Below are positions 18,762-28,022 of a stretch of 64,000 bases of DNA, piece by piece. The stretch spans positions 1 through 64,000 of the forward strand of contig DASZAN010000104.1 in assembly GCA_035945115.1 (NCBI GenBank), given 5' to 3'. The DNA comes from DAHUYF01 sp035945115. GTDB taxonomy: Bacteria; Pseudomonadota; Alphaproteobacteria; ATCC43930; CGMCC-115725. How positions within the stretch are numbered: the first letter of the stretch is position 1; every line of letters begins with the position of its first letter. Below the pieces are notes generated by a model. It searched no databases. It was not told the origin of the DNA and saw only the letters and a list, made by a program, of their open reading frames with translations. The position numbers were made by a program, and so were the translations under genes.

Positions 18762-19430
18762 TCAGGCCTGTTCGACGCTGCCGACGGCGGCGCCTATGAA
18801 AACGGTCGCGAGCACTGTGAAGATGTAAGCTTGCACGAGCCCAACCAGGATCTCGAGGACCATGAGGGGGATGGGCAAGAAAAGGCCCGCAAGACTGACC
18901 ACGAGCATCATGACAAATCCTCCGCTCATCACGTTACCAAAGAGCCGCACCATGAGCGAGAAAGTGCGTGTTACCTCCGAAACGATGTTGAGCGGCAGCA
19001 TGACGAGTTTTGGTTCGGCGAAGCTGGCCAGATAGCCGAGAGGGCCGCGCGCTCTGACGCCGAAGTAGTGGACGGATCCAAAAACGATCAGCGCCAGCGC
19101 GGCCGGCGTTTCGAGCTTGCCGGTGGGTGCCTCGACACCAGGCAGAACGTCAGAAAGGTTGCACGCCACCAAAAAAATGAACAGCGTGCCGAGCAGCGGC
19201 AAGAACGGCCGCGCGTCCTTACGGGTGACCTCTTCGATCTGTTGTGCAATTCCCGTAACGATCACCTCAAGCATGGCTTGGCGCCGATCCGGGTGGAGAG
19301 TGAGCCGGCGCGTCATGAGATATGAGGCGAGTGCGAGGGCCAGGATGATGGCCCAGGTCGTCACAACCGGTCGCGTGATGGCGACCGGTCCGACGTAAAA
19401 GAGGACAGCACTCGCGAGAGGCGATTCCAT
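18762..19430 (-). CDS. atpB: N-ATPase a subunit
   Basis: A 222-residue, five- to six-helix subunit that forms the ion half-channels against the c ring. The essential stator Arg is in SLMVRLFGNVMSGG, followed by the last TM hairpin with QAYIFTVLATVFIG. It starts at ATG 19430, sharing one base with the atpR stop (TGATG); the much longer upstream frame only shadows atpR and atpQ. It ends 10 bases before atpE. Confidence 0.92.
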   Translation of the reverse strand: MESPLASAVLFYVGPVAITRPVVTTWAIILALALASYLMTRRLTLHPDRRQAMLEVIVTGIAQQIEEVTRKDARPFLPLLGTLFIFLVACNLSDVLPGVEAPTGKLETPAALALIVFGSVHYFGVRARGPLGYLASFAEPKLVMLPLNIVSEVTRTFSLMVRLFGNVMSGGFVMMLVVSLAGLFLPIPLMVLEILVGLVQAYIFTVLATVFIGAAVGSVEQA

Positions 19431-19708
19431 CAGGAGGTCCTCAGCGCGGCGCGCAATGCGATCTGTTGCGCCAGAACGAAGCCCAAGAGCGAACCAAGCA
19501 GCGGGATGGCGCCGAGCCCCGCTGCAAACCAGAACGGAATCGCGGCCACCGCGAAGCGCGTCCCGGCGAGCGCCGGTCCGAGCAGCCAGCCTTGTCCAGA
19601 AAAAAACGAAGCGACTGCGCATCGCAAGACCGCGAAGTAGACAAGCCCCGCAACGAGCCCCGAGATAGCCATCGCCAAGGAAAGACCTAGTAGCGCAGCG
19701 TTGTTCAT
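19430..19708 (-). CDS. atpR: N-ATPase accessory membrane protein AtpR
   Basis: A 92-residue protein with three predicted TM helices (LLGLSLAMAISGLVAGLVYF, a middle AVAAIPFWFAAGLG segment and LLGSLLGFVLAQQ). This short hydrophobic protein between atpQ and atpB is diagnostic of N-ATPase operons. It is thought to assist assembly or interact with the c subunit through arginines, but its role is not settled. Overlaps atpQ by ATGA and atpB by one base. Confidence 0.85.
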   Translation of the reverse strand: MNNAALLGLSLAMAISGLVAGLVYFAVLRCAVASFFSGQGWLLGPALAGTRFAVAAIPFWFAAGLGAIPLLGSLLGFVLAQQIALRAALRTS

Positions 19709-19989
19709 TCGCTAAACATCTTCCTCCAGGCAACCGTGCACCCGAGGACCAGCCCAAGCACCATCAAGCTGAGTGTCCAGAAAACCCCCGAGCCGAGTTG
19801 GTGATCTAGCCAGTGACCGCCGAAGACTCCGAGCAAAGTCGGCATCACGATGGTCCAGCCGAATGCGCCGATCATGGCCAGGTTCTGGCCGAGCGACCGC
19901 TCGCCTTCCCGCTCCCAAGTGGCGCGCCGCTCGCGCCGCTTGCGGACCGCTTCATCAAGGCGCTCGGGATGGTCCGGATCTTGCGTCAT
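19705..19989 (-). CDS. atpQ: N-ATPase AtpQ (AtpI-like)
   Basis: A 94-residue protein: a charged N-terminus (ERLDEAVRKRRERR) and two TM helices with GWTIVMPTLLGVFGGHWLD between, the AtpI/AtpQ fold that helps c-ring assembly and may carry Mg2+. Start ATG 19989 overlaps the epsilon stop by ATGA; the upstream extension in the same frame is a shadow of atpC. Confidence 0.85.
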   Translation of the reverse strand: MTQDPDHPERLDEAVRKRRERRATWEREGERSLGQNLAMIGAFGWTIVMPTLLGVFGGHWLDHQLGSGVFWTLSLMVLGLVLGCTVAWRKMFSE

Positions 19990-20438
19990 TGTTCGAGACC
20001 ATCGTGCGGCATGACACCAGGACCGCCAGGAACAGCTGAAGGACGCTCGGACCTGAGAAAACGACAAATCTGTCGAATAGCTGCGAGGTAGAGCCGTTGC
20101 GCGTCGGTGCGCGCCGCTTGCTCGTCCTCGAGTCCACGGCGGAATGTGGCGAGGACTTCGCTTTCGAGGCGGTGGAGATCGTCGTCGTGGACGGCCTCGC
20201 GCGTCGCAATCGCGATCGTATTGCCGTCGTGTACCTCGAGCACACCGCTACGGACGGCAACATGATGCTCGGCACCGCGCTGATCGCGCCAGCTCACGAC
20301 GGAGACTGTCAGGGTTGTCAGGAAATCGGCGTGACCGGGAAGGATGCCAAATGCTCCCGTCTCATCTTCGGCACGCAGATGAGCCACGTCATCGGCCTCG
20401 ACGACGACAGCCAGGGGCGTGCTGATGGAAAGCCTCAT
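19986..20438 (-). CDS. atpC: N-ATPase epsilon subunit
   Basis: A 150-residue epsilon subunit: N-terminal beta-sandwich (MRLSISTPLAVVVEADDVAHL..DETGAFGILPGHADFLTTL contains the invariant GxxGILPGH) and a C-terminal helical part (about 90-150) that is less conserved. It regulates and couples F1. ATG 20438 overlaps the atpD stop by ATGA. Its place directly after atpD at the operon head is the N-ATPase order. Confidence 0.9.
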   Translation of the reverse strand: MRLSISTPLAVVVEADDVAHLRAEDETGAFGILPGHADFLTTLTVSVVSWRDQRGAEHHVAVRSGVLEVHDGNTIAIATREAVHDDDLHRLESEVLATFRRGLEDEQAARTDAQRLYLAAIRQICRFLRSERPSAVPGGPGVMPHDGLEQ

Positions 20439-21865
20439 GCCGCCCTCGTCTCGATATCTCTGCGGCGAGCCTCGTCCAGGTCGCCCACCATATAAAGCGA
20501 GCTCTCGGCCCAATCGTCGGTCGCGCCATCGAGGATCGCATGACAGCCGGCGAGCGTGGCCTCAAGCTCCACCGAGCGGCCGGACTTACCGGTGAAGGCG
20601 ACGGTGACCATGAAAGGCTGGGTCAGGAATCGCATGAGGCGTCGTGCGCGTTTGACCACACTTCGGTCCGCGGCGCTCAGCTCCTCGATACCAAGAAGCG
20701 CGATGATTTCCTGGAGTTCGCGATAGTGAGCGATCGTTTTGCGCACCTCTTGCGCGGTTTCGTAGTGAGCTTGTCCAACGACGCGAGGGTCGAGCAGCGT
20801 TGACGTCGAGGCGAGCGGATCGATGGCCGGATACATCCCCTGGCTGGCCATGTCGCGCGACAAGACGATCGATGAATCGAGATGGCTGAAGATGTCTGCC
20901 ACCGCGGGATCCGAGAAGTCGTCCGCCGGCACATAGACCGCCTGAATGGAGGTGATTGCCGCGCCCGCAACCGACGCAATACGTTCCTCGAGCTCGGCGA
21001 TCTCGCTGCTAAGCGTCGGCTGATAGCCGACACGCGACGGCAACCGGCCGAGCAAGCCCGAAACCTCGCCCCCAGCCTGGACAAGGCGGTAGACATTGTC
21101 GATCAGCAGCAGGACGTTCTCGCGCGCTGTGTCACGAAAATGCTCCGCGATGGTGAGCGCCGTGAGTCCCGCCCGCCAACGAGCGCCGGGCGCTTCATTC
21201 ATTTGCCCAAACACGAGCGCGGTTCGCCTGAGGACACCTGATTGTCGGAGCTCGAGCAACAGTTCATGTCCTTCGCGCGAACGCTCCCCGATACCGGCGA
21301 AGACAGAGATCCCGGAGTGCCGTTCGACCGTCGCGCGAATGAGTTCCATGATGAGCACGGTCTTGCCAACGCCAGCGCCCCCGAACATGGCAGCCTTGCC
21401 GCCTGTCACGAGCGGTGCCAGCAGGTCGATCACCTTGATGCCCGTGTGGAAGATTTTCAGGGTTCCGCCAAGCTTATCCAATCCCGGCGCCGGACCGTGA
21501 ATGGCCCGACGCATAACGTCTGCCGGCAGTGGATCCCCTCGGTCTGTGGTCTCGCCAACCGCGTTGAGCAACCGACCAAGCACAGCCTCTCCAACCGGCA
21601 CGCGAATGGGTGTTCCCAAAGCGCGCGATGCCGTGCCGCGCTTGAGGCCGGCCGTATTTCCAAGTGCCACTGCACGGGCCGTCGCGGGACCGAGATGTTG
21701 TTGGACTTCCGCGACAAGTGGCCGACCTAGGTCCCACTCGACCGCGATCGCCTCTTCGACAGCCGGTAGGAGACCTTCCGGAAACCGGATGTCGATCACG
21801 GAGCCGTGAACCGCGACCACCTCGCCCAAGGCTCCGTCATGCCCATCGCCTCGCTCACGGGCCAT
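20435..21865 (-). CDS. atpD: N-ATPase beta subunit
   Basis: A 476-residue catalytic subunit. P-loop GGAGVGKT (162-169), GERSREG, the catalytic-region VPADD(FSDPA) and the GIxELS/ALDPL-type beta signature (AIDPLASTST). First gene of the nine-gene atpDCQRBEFAG operon. It is divergent from cusCBA, with a 194-base region holding two FNR-like boxes and a 6+4+6 palindrome, so N-ATPase and metal efflux may share control. N-ATPases are typically a second ATPase, laterally spread, that pumps Na+ at ATP cost. Confidence 0.93.
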   Translation of the reverse strand: MARERGDGHDGALGEVVAVHGSVIDIRFPEGLLPAVEEAIAVEWDLGRPLVAEVQQHLGPATARAVALGNTAGLKRGTASRALGTPIRVPVGEAVLGRLLNAVGETTDRGDPLPADVMRRAIHGPAPGLDKLGGTLKIFHTGIKVIDLLAPLVTGGKAAMFGGAGVGKTVLIMELIRATVERHSGISVFAGIGERSREGHELLLELRQSGVLRRTALVFGQMNEAPGARWRAGLTALTIAEHFRDTARENVLLLIDNVYRLVQAGGEVSGLLGRLPSRVGYQPTLSSEIAELEERIASVAGAAITSIQAVYVPADDFSDPAVADIFSHLDSSIVLSRDMASQGMYPAIDPLASTSTLLDPRVVGQAHYETAQEVRKTIAHYRELQEIIALLGIEELSAADRSVVKRARRLMRFLTQPFMVTVAFTGKSGRSVELEATLAGCHAILDGATDDWAESSLYMVGDLDEARRRDIETRAA

Positions 21866-21900
21866 TACGAATCCTCTCCCTGAGTGCGCCGGAATTTCAG

Positions 21901-21916
21901 GTATCGAAACCGATAC
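21901..21916. promoter_or_regulatory. palindrome upstream of atpD
   Basis: GTATCG-AAAC-CGATAC, a perfect 6+4+6 inverted repeat located 36 bases upstream of the atpD start, between it and the FNR-like box at 21938. It may be a repressor site overlapping the promoter. No family can be assigned from the motif. Confidence 0.4.
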
Positions 21917-21937
21917 GCTTCAACAGGCGGCGACGCT

Positions 21938-21951
21938 TTGATCTGGCTCAA
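21938..21951. promoter_or_regulatory. FNR/FixK-like box, atpD-proximal
   Basis: TTGATCTGGCTCAA: one perfect half-site and a second half that keeps TCAA. Centred about 80 bases upstream of atpD (minus strand). Second box 55 bases away at 21993 in the same divergent region. Confidence 0.5.
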
Positions 21952-21992
21952 CGCGGCGACTGAGGGGCAACGCCGTCACAATCCCCTTGTGC

Positions 21993-22006
21993 TTGATCTC
22001 GATCAA
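21993..22006. promoter_or_regulatory. perfect FNR/FixK-like box, cusC-proximal
   Basis: TTGATCTCGATCAA is a perfect dyad TTGAT-N4-ATCAA, the FNR/FixK consensus. It is centred about 60 bases upstream of the cusC ATG at 22060. An upstream start at 22006 would begin on this box, another reason to prefer 22060. Confidence 0.7.
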
Positions 22007-22059
22007 TGACGGTGAAGGGGGGAGCCGGCAGATTTCGTGAATCTACTCGGAGTCCGCAC

Positions 22060-23502
22060 ATGCCACGCCGTGTCGGCCGTGAGCCCGCTTGGCCCAGGAC
22101 TTGGGCGACTGGCGCGATACTGCTCGCCGTGGGAGTGGCGATGGAGGCAGGGTTGGGAGGCTGCGTCCTGGCTCCGGAAGGCAAGCCGGCGGAGGAGGCA
22201 AAGCTCGCCTTGCTGTCGACACAGTTCGAGCCGCCGATTGAGGCTCGGCAAGTCCCCGAATTGCCGGCGCCCGCGGATTGGCGCCACGTTTTAAGCCGGG
22301 CTTTCCTGACGAACGGAGAATTGGAATCGGCTTATTTCGAGTGGAAGGCTGCTCTCGCTCGAATCGACCAAGTCGCGGTGTGGCCTAACAGCAACGTCGC
22401 CGTCAGCTTCAGCTACATGTTCTCGCCCGAAAACATCAAGGCTTGGAACCGCACGACGATCAGCGCCGGCTTCGACCCCTCCATGACCCTATCGCTTCCG
22501 GTCAAGACCCAGGCGGCGGGGAAGGTTGCACTCGAGGCGGCGAGAGAATCGGCCGAGAGGTTTCGCGCTACCAAATTCGAGCTTCAGCGAAAGGTGCTGG
22601 TCGAATATTTGGACCTAGCGCTCATCGAAGAAAAGGTCCGCATTCAGCGGGACAACTTGGATCTCCTGCAATTGCTGGTGAACTCTGCCGCCAATCGCGT
22701 ACAGACCGGTGGTCCGCAGCAGGACTTGCTCAAGGCCACAACGGAATCGGAGTTGGCGCAGAACGAATTGGCGAACATGGAAGCCGAGGCCAAATCGATG
22801 CAAGCCACGCTCGACGGGATGCTCGCACGCGATCCGGCCGCCCCTTTGCAGCTGCCCCAGAAGTTGCCGGCGCCGCGTCGCGTTCTCGCCGATGACGCCC
22901 GTCTGATCGCGGTGGCAGTCGATCAGAACCCGGAGCTTGCCGGGCTGGCCCGGCAGGTGGCGGGCCGCAAGGATGCGATCGAGCTAGCGCGGCTGGCGTA
23001 TTTGCCCGATGTGGTCCCCTCCCTGTCGATCACCGGCAACATTTCGCAGGTGGTCGGGGCAATGATCATGTTGCCGACCAAATTGCCGGCGATCCGTGCT
23101 GCGATTGCCGAAGCCGAGGCCACGGAACGATCGGCCGAAGCCGTCACGCGACAGACAAGGCAGGATCGGGCCGCGAGCTTTGTTACCAACCTCTATTTCA
23201 TGCGCAACGCGGAGCGACAAACTGAGCTCTACCGGACGCGTCTCGTGCCGGCGGTCCAACAGATGCTTAGCAGCTCGCGGCAAGCCTATGCAGCCGGGGC
23301 CATTGGCTTTGCGGACCTGATCGACAGCGAGCGGACCTATGTCGAGGTCCGTGCGATGGTCGCGACAGCGCAGATCGAACGAGAAAAGCGGCTCGCCGAG
23401 CTTGAGGCACTTGCTGGTGTCGATGTCGAGACGCTTGGCCGGCCGGGTTCGTCGGGGGCGGAGCCGGCCACCATACCCGTGCGATCACGCGAGACACAGT
23501 GA
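22060..23502 (+). CDS. cusC: TolC/CusC-family outer-membrane efflux lipoprotein
   Basis: A 480-residue outer-membrane factor. After ATG 22060 an Arg-rich, then hydrophobic signal ends in the lipobox-like GLGGC (Cys35), so it is probably lipid-anchored, as in CusC. Two OEP repeats follow with long coiled coils (about 100-260 and 300-460). It forms the exit duct of the tripartite pump encoded by the next two genes. The stop overlaps a possible GTG of the adaptor. Confidence 0.85.
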   Translation: MPRRVGREPAWPRTWATGAILLAVGVAMEAGLGGCVLAPEGKPAEEAKLALLSTQFEPPIEARQVPELPAPADWRHVLSRAFLTNGELESAYFEWKAALARIDQVAVWPNSNVAVSFSYMFSPENIKAWNRTTISAGFDPSMTLSLPVKTQAAGKVALEAARESAERFRATKFELQRKVLVEYLDLALIEEKVRIQRDNLDLLQLLVNSAANRVQTGGPQQDLLKATTESELAQNELANMEAEAKSMQATLDGMLARDPAAPLQLPQKLPAPRRVLADDARLIAVAVDQNPELAGLARQVAGRKDAIELARLAYLPDVVPSLSITGNISQVVGAMIMLPTKLPAIRAAIAEAEATERSAEAVTRQTRQDRAASFVTNLYFMRNAERQTELYRTRLVPAVQQMLSSSRQAYAAGAIGFADLIDSERTYVEVRAMVATAQIEREKRLAELEALAGVDVETLGRPGSSGAEPATIPVRSRETQ

Positions 23503-23510
23503 GGATGACC

Positions 23511-24782
23511 ATGTCGATGATACGGTATCGAGATCTGGTCGGCCTGACGCTGGCAGCGCTGCTGAGCGCCACGCCGTTGCTCCTCGCTCGAGCTCAAGAA
23601 CACGCGGCACATGGTGCGCATGACACGGCAAATCCTCCACGCGCTGGGTATGCAGAGAAAGACGGCGAGACACCGCCGGGATACGCGGACATCAGCGTTG
23701 CCCCAGACGTCCAGCAACGTATCGGAGTGGCGCTGGGGACGGTGCAGGAGACACCGCTGACCATGACCATTCGCGCAGTAGGGATCGTGCGGCCGGACGA
23801 AACCAAGATCGCGCATATTCACCTGAAAACCGAAGGCTGGGTTGAAAAGCTGTTCGTCTCCTTCACCGGGCAAAAGGTGAAGGTCGGCGACCCCATGCTG
23901 TCGATCTACAGTCCCGCATTCTTCACAGCTCAGGGCGAGTTCCTTTCAGCGCTGAGGTCAATCAAGGCCAATCCCGACAGCATGGGGGACCGGCAGGTGG
24001 TGTTGGAAAGCTCGCGGCGGCGACTGGAGCTCTGGGATGTACCAAAGGAGGCGATCGAGGCGCTGGAGCGAACGGGCAAGCTGGAGAAGTCGCTGACCTT
24101 GCGCAGCCCGATTTCCGGAACCGTGCTGGAGAAGAAGGCCTTCGAGGGGCAGTACGTGATGCCGCAAGGCGAACTGTACATTGTTGCGGACCTCTCCACG
24201 GTGTGGATGCAGGCAAAGGTCTTCGAGTACGAATTGCCGCACATCGAGATCGGTATGCCGGTGTCGGTCACGGTGTCGTCACTCAGGTCGCGACCTTTGA
24301 TCGGGAAAGTCGTTTTCGTTGATCCGGTCGTCGACGAGACGACCCGATCGGTGCAGGTGCGCGTCGAGCTTCCCAATCACGATGGCGAACTTAGGCCCGG
24401 CATGTTTGGCCATATCGTGATTACCCATTCGATGGGGAATGGGTTGACCGTCCCGGTTTCCGCTGTCATCCGCACTGGCGAGCGCGATATCGCGTATCGC
24501 GTCGTCTCCGCGGATCACTTCGTGCCGGTACAAGTGAAGATCAGTCCTCTGCAGTTCGAGGATCGGCTACAGATCCTCGAAGGGCTGAAAGCCGGAGACC
24601 AAGTCGTGACCTCCGCAAACTTTCTTATCGACTCGGAGAGCCGATTGCGGGCCGGCGCCGGCAGCATGGCGGACATGCCCGGGATGGGTGTCGATACAAG
24701 CGGTGGCAAGAAGGCTGGACAGCAAGGAAATATGAAGGAGATGTCGACGAAGGGCGGAACAGCGGGACATACCCACCAATGA
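23511..24782 (+). CDS. cusB: CusB-type periplasmic adaptor of heavy-metal RND pump
   Basis: A 423-residue exported adaptor. Signal peptide to about residue 27 (LLLARA), then a His-rich stretch (HAAHGAHD) and the CusB core: AVGIVRPDETKIAHIHLKTE, the lipoyl half LRSPISGTVLEK and beta-barrel strands. A Met/Gly-rich C-terminal tail (SMADMPGMG) could bind metal. ATG 23511 has GTGAGG seven bases upstream; 23505 or GTG 23499 are possible. CusB passes Cu(I)/Ag(I) to CusA. Confidence 0.87.
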   Translation: MSMIRYRDLVGLTLAALLSATPLLLARAQEHAAHGAHDTANPPRAGYAEKDGETPPGYADISVAPDVQQRIGVALGTVQETPLTMTIRAVGIVRPDETKIAHIHLKTEGWVEKLFVSFTGQKVKVGDPMLSIYSPAFFTAQGEFLSALRSIKANPDSMGDRQVVLESSRRRLELWDVPKEAIEALERTGKLEKSLTLRSPISGTVLEKKAFEGQYVMPQGELYIVADLSTVWMQAKVFEYELPHIEIGMPVSVTVSSLRSRPLIGKVVFVDPVVDETTRSVQVRVELPNHDGELRPGMFGHIVITHSMGNGLTVPVSAVIRTGERDIAYRVVSADHFVPVQVKISPLQFEDRLQILEGLKAGDQVVTSANFLIDSESRLRAGAGSMADMPGMGVDTSGGKKAGQQGNMKEMSTKGGTAGHTHQ

Positions 24783-24829
24783 CGTGCATGGCTGCCACCT
24801 AAGTTGCTGAGATCACCAAGGGTAAGGTC

Positions 24830-27800
24830 ATGATCGCACGCATCATCGAGTTCAGCGCCCGAAACACCTTCCTGGTCTTGCTTCTGATCGTCGCGATTAT
24901 TGGCAGCGGGGCGTGGGCTGTTCTCAACACGCCCCTCGACGCGATTCCCGACCTCTCCGATGTGCAGGTGATCATCTCGACCGACTGGGAGGACCGCAGC
25001 CCGAATATCATCGAGGACCAAGTCACATATCCGATCGTGACGCAGCTCCTTTCCGCTCCCAAGGTCAAAGCGGTGCGAGCCACCAGCTTCTATGGTTCAT
25101 CGCTGGTCTATGTCATTTTCGAAGACGGTACCGACTTGTACTGGGCGCGCAGCCGTGTGCTCGAATATCTCAGCGGAATGGCGGGTAAGCTGCCGCAAGG
25201 GGTATCGCCGCAACTCGGGCCCGATGCGACCGGCGTTGGATGGGCCCTGGAATATGTGCTGATCGACAAGACCGGGGAGCGCTCGCTGGCCGATCTTCGC
25301 AGCCTGCAGGACTGGCAGGTGCAGTATCAGATCCGATCCGTTCCTGGCGTGGCAGAAGTGGCCTCCGTCGGTGGCTTCGTGAAGCAGTACCAAGTCACGA
25401 TCGATCCCAATAGGCTGCTCGCCTACAACATCCCGATCAACAAGGTCGTCGAGCAAATTCGCCGTGGCAACCAAGAAGTGGGCGGGCGAGTGCTCGAGTT
25501 TACCGGCAGGGAGTACATGGTGCGCGGCAGGGGCTATTTTCAAAGCCCTGCCGACATCGAAGCCGTGGCGCTGGGAGCACAACCAGATGGCACGCCTATC
25601 CTCGTGCGAGACGTGGCGTTCGTGCAGATCGGCCCGGACATCCGCCGTGGCGTGGTCGACTACAACGGCCTGGGCGATGCCGCGGGAGGCGTCGTTGTCG
25701 TCCGGTTCGGCGAAAGCGTCTACGACGTCCTCAATCGTGTCAAGGAGACGATCAAAGACAAGGTTGTGCCCTCGCTTCCCGAGGGCGTCGAGTTGGTTAC
25801 CACCTACGACCGCTCATTGCTCATCAAGCATTCCGTAGAGACGCTGACTTGGAAACTCGTCGAAGAAAGTCTCATCGTCAGTCTGGTATGCGTCGTCTTC
25901 CTGTTCCACCTCCGGAGCGCGCTGGTTGCCATCATTACGCTACCTCTGGCCGTGCTCATGGCAATGCTGGCGATGCGATGGATAGGGCTGACCAGCAACA
26001 TCATGAGCTTGGGCGGGATCGCCATTGCCATCGGCGCCATGGTGGATGCCGCGATCGTCATGATCGAGAACGCCCACAAGCATGTCGAGCGCGAGCAGGT
26101 CAAGCCCCCCGAAATGCGTCGTGCCCGTCTTGACGTCCTGATCGAGGCCGGCAGAGAGGTAGGACCATCGCTGTTCTTCTCGCTCTTGATCATTACCGTG
26201 AGTTTTCTGCCGGTGTTTGCACTTCAGGACCAGGAAGGTCGGCTTTTCAAGCCACTCGCCTATACCAAGTCCTTCAGCATGTTCTTTGCCGCGCTGCTGT
26301 CCGTCACGGTGACGCCCTACCTTATGACGCTGCTGATCCGCGGCAACCTTCCGCCCGAAGAGCGAAATCCAATCAATCGCCTCTTGATCTGGGCCTACCG
26401 GCCATTTGCCAAGCTTGCGCTGAGACTGCGCTACGCGACGGTCGCGATCGGGCTCCTCGCCATCGCTGCCATTGTGCCGATCTACAGGAGCCTTGGCAGC
26501 GAGTTCATGCCGCCGCTGTGGGAGGAGACGGTTCTCTTCATGCCGGCGACGCTGCCGGGCGCATCGATCCAAACGATGAAGCAGGCGATCCAGGAGCAAG
26601 ACAGAATCCTGATGACCTTTCCCGAGGTCGCTAGCGTGTTCGCGAAAGCCGGACGAGCCGAGAGCGCCACCGATCCGGCCCCGCTGGAAATGATCGAGAC
26701 CGTCATCGATCTCAAGCCATCGGATCAGTGGCGCGCGGGCATGACGCCCGATCAGCTCATCAGCGACATGAATCAAGCGCTGAGCGTGAAGGTGGCGGGA
26801 TTCTCCAACAGTTGGACGATGCCGATCAAGGCGCGAATCGACATGCTGTCGACCGGCATACGGACGCCCGTCGGAGTGAAGGTGTTCGGGCCGGATCTCA
26901 ACGAGATCGGACGTATCCTGTCGGAAGTCGAAGCTGCGGTAGGTGCAGTTCGCGGTACACGAAGCGCCTTCGCTGAACGGGTAAGCCAGGGCTACTACTT
27001 CGATTTCGATATCGATCGTGAAGCCATCGCCCGTTACGGACTGTCGGTGATGGACGTGCAGGAGGTCATCCAAGCGGCCGTTGGCGGGGCGAATCTCACG
27101 CAAACCATCGAAGGTAGGCAGCGCTATCCCGTGAATGTGCGCTACGGCCGCGAGCTGCGCGACGATCTGGGAAAATTGCGGCGTGTGCTCGTCGCCACGC
27201 CGTCCGGCGCGCAGGTGCCCTTGGAAGAACTCGCCGAGCTGCGCTTCGTGGACGGTCCCGGCATGATCAAGAGCGAGGCAGCACAGCTCGTCGGTTACGT
27301 CTATGTGGACGTATCAGGTCGAGACATCGGCAGCTACATCAGCGATGCTCGGAAGGCCGTTGGCGAGATGGTCAAATTGCCTGCCGGCTACAGACTGGAA
27401 TGGAGCGGCTCGTTCGAAGGTCTGCAGCGCGCCAGCCAGCGGTTGACATACGTCATTCCGATCACGCTGGCCCTCATCTTCGTCCTGCTTTATCTCAACA
27501 CACGATCCCTGGCCAAAGTGCTGATCGTGCTGACCGCCGTGCCTTTCTCACTCCTCGGTGCTTTCTTACTGCTGTTGCTGCTCGGCTATCACCTTAGCGT
27601 GGCTGTTTGGGTCGGCATCATCGCTTTGGCTGGGGTGGATGCCGAGACAGGCATGGTAATGCTGCTTTACCTGGACGTCGCCTATGAACGGTGGAAAGCA
27701 GAAGGACGAATGAACGCTCTTCCGGACCTCGAGGATGCCGTCATGGAAGGTGCCGTTAAGCGGGTTCGGCCCAAAATGATGACGGTCCTGGCGATCCTGA

Positions 27801-28006
27801 TGGGGCTCTTGCCTATCATGTGGTCCAGCGGGACGGGATCTGACGTGATGAAACGCATTGCCGCGCCTATGGTTGGCGGCGTCGTCACGAGCTTCATGCT
27901 GGAGCTTTTGATCTATCCAGCAATTTACCTCCTCTGGAAATGGTGGAGCGACGTGCGATACGCGCGCACACGAGCCTATCACGGAGCTCTCGCCAACCGC
28001 ACTTGA
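24830..28006 (+). CDS. cusA: CusA-type Cu(I)/Ag(I) RND efflux pump
   Basis: A 1058-residue inner-membrane RND transporter of the heavy-metal class. TM4 carries GGIAIAIGAMVDAAIVMIEN (396-414), the HME signature. The periplasmic three-Met site of CusA is conserved almost to the residue: Met571 (FMPATLP), Met621 (PLEMIET) and Met672 (DMLSTGI), against 573/623/672 in E. coli, which indicates monovalent Cu/Ag rather than Co/Zn/Cd. It lies 47 bases after cusB. Convergent with the glycogen phosphorylase gene, 16 bases between stops. Confidence 0.93.
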   Translation: MIARIIEFSARNTFLVLLLIVAIIGSGAWAVLNTPLDAIPDLSDVQVIISTDWEDRSPNIIEDQVTYPIVTQLLSAPKVKAVRATSFYGSSLVYVIFEDGTDLYWARSRVLEYLSGMAGKLPQGVSPQLGPDATGVGWALEYVLIDKTGERSLADLRSLQDWQVQYQIRSVPGVAEVASVGGFVKQYQVTIDPNRLLAYNIPINKVVEQIRRGNQEVGGRVLEFTGREYMVRGRGYFQSPADIEAVALGAQPDGTPILVRDVAFVQIGPDIRRGVVDYNGLGDAAGGVVVVRFGESVYDVLNRVKETIKDKVVPSLPEGVELVTTYDRSLLIKHSVETLTWKLVEESLIVSLVCVVFLFHLRSALVAIITLPLAVLMAMLAMRWIGLTSNIMSLGGIAIAIGAMVDAAIVMIENAHKHVEREQVKPPEMRRARLDVLIEAGREVGPSLFFSLLIITVSFLPVFALQDQEGRLFKPLAYTKSFSMFFAALLSVTVTPYLMTLLIRGNLPPEERNPINRLLIWAYRPFAKLALRLRYATVAIGLLAIAAIVPIYRSLGSEFMPPLWEETVLFMPATLPGASIQTMKQAIQEQDRILMTFPEVASVFAKAGRAESATDPAPLEMIETVIDLKPSDQWRAGMTPDQLISDMNQALSVKVAGFSNSWTMPIKARIDMLSTGIRTPVGVKVFGPDLNEIGRILSEVEAAVGAVRGTRSAFAERVSQGYYFDFDIDREAIARYGLSVMDVQEVIQAAVGGANLTQTIEGRQRYPVNVRYGRELRDDLGKLRRVLVATPSGAQVPLEELAELRFVDGPGMIKSEAAQLVGYVYVDVSGRDIGSYISDARKAVGEMVKLPAGYRLEWSGSFEGLQRASQRLTYVIPITLALIFVLLYLNTRSLAKVLIVLTAVPFSLLGAFLLLLLLGYHLSVAVWVGIIALAGVDAETGMVMLLYLDVAYERWKAEGRMNALPDLEDAVMEGAVKRVRPKMMTVLAILMGLLPIMWSSGTGSDVMKRIAAPMVGGVVTSFMLELLIYPAIYLLWKWWSDVRYARTRAYHGALANRT

Positions 28007-28022
28007 GCTTCGGGCCCAAAAG

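Noticed and set aside
25940..27103. 387-codon open frame on the minus strand
   Set aside because: Antisense to cusA; no domain pattern.
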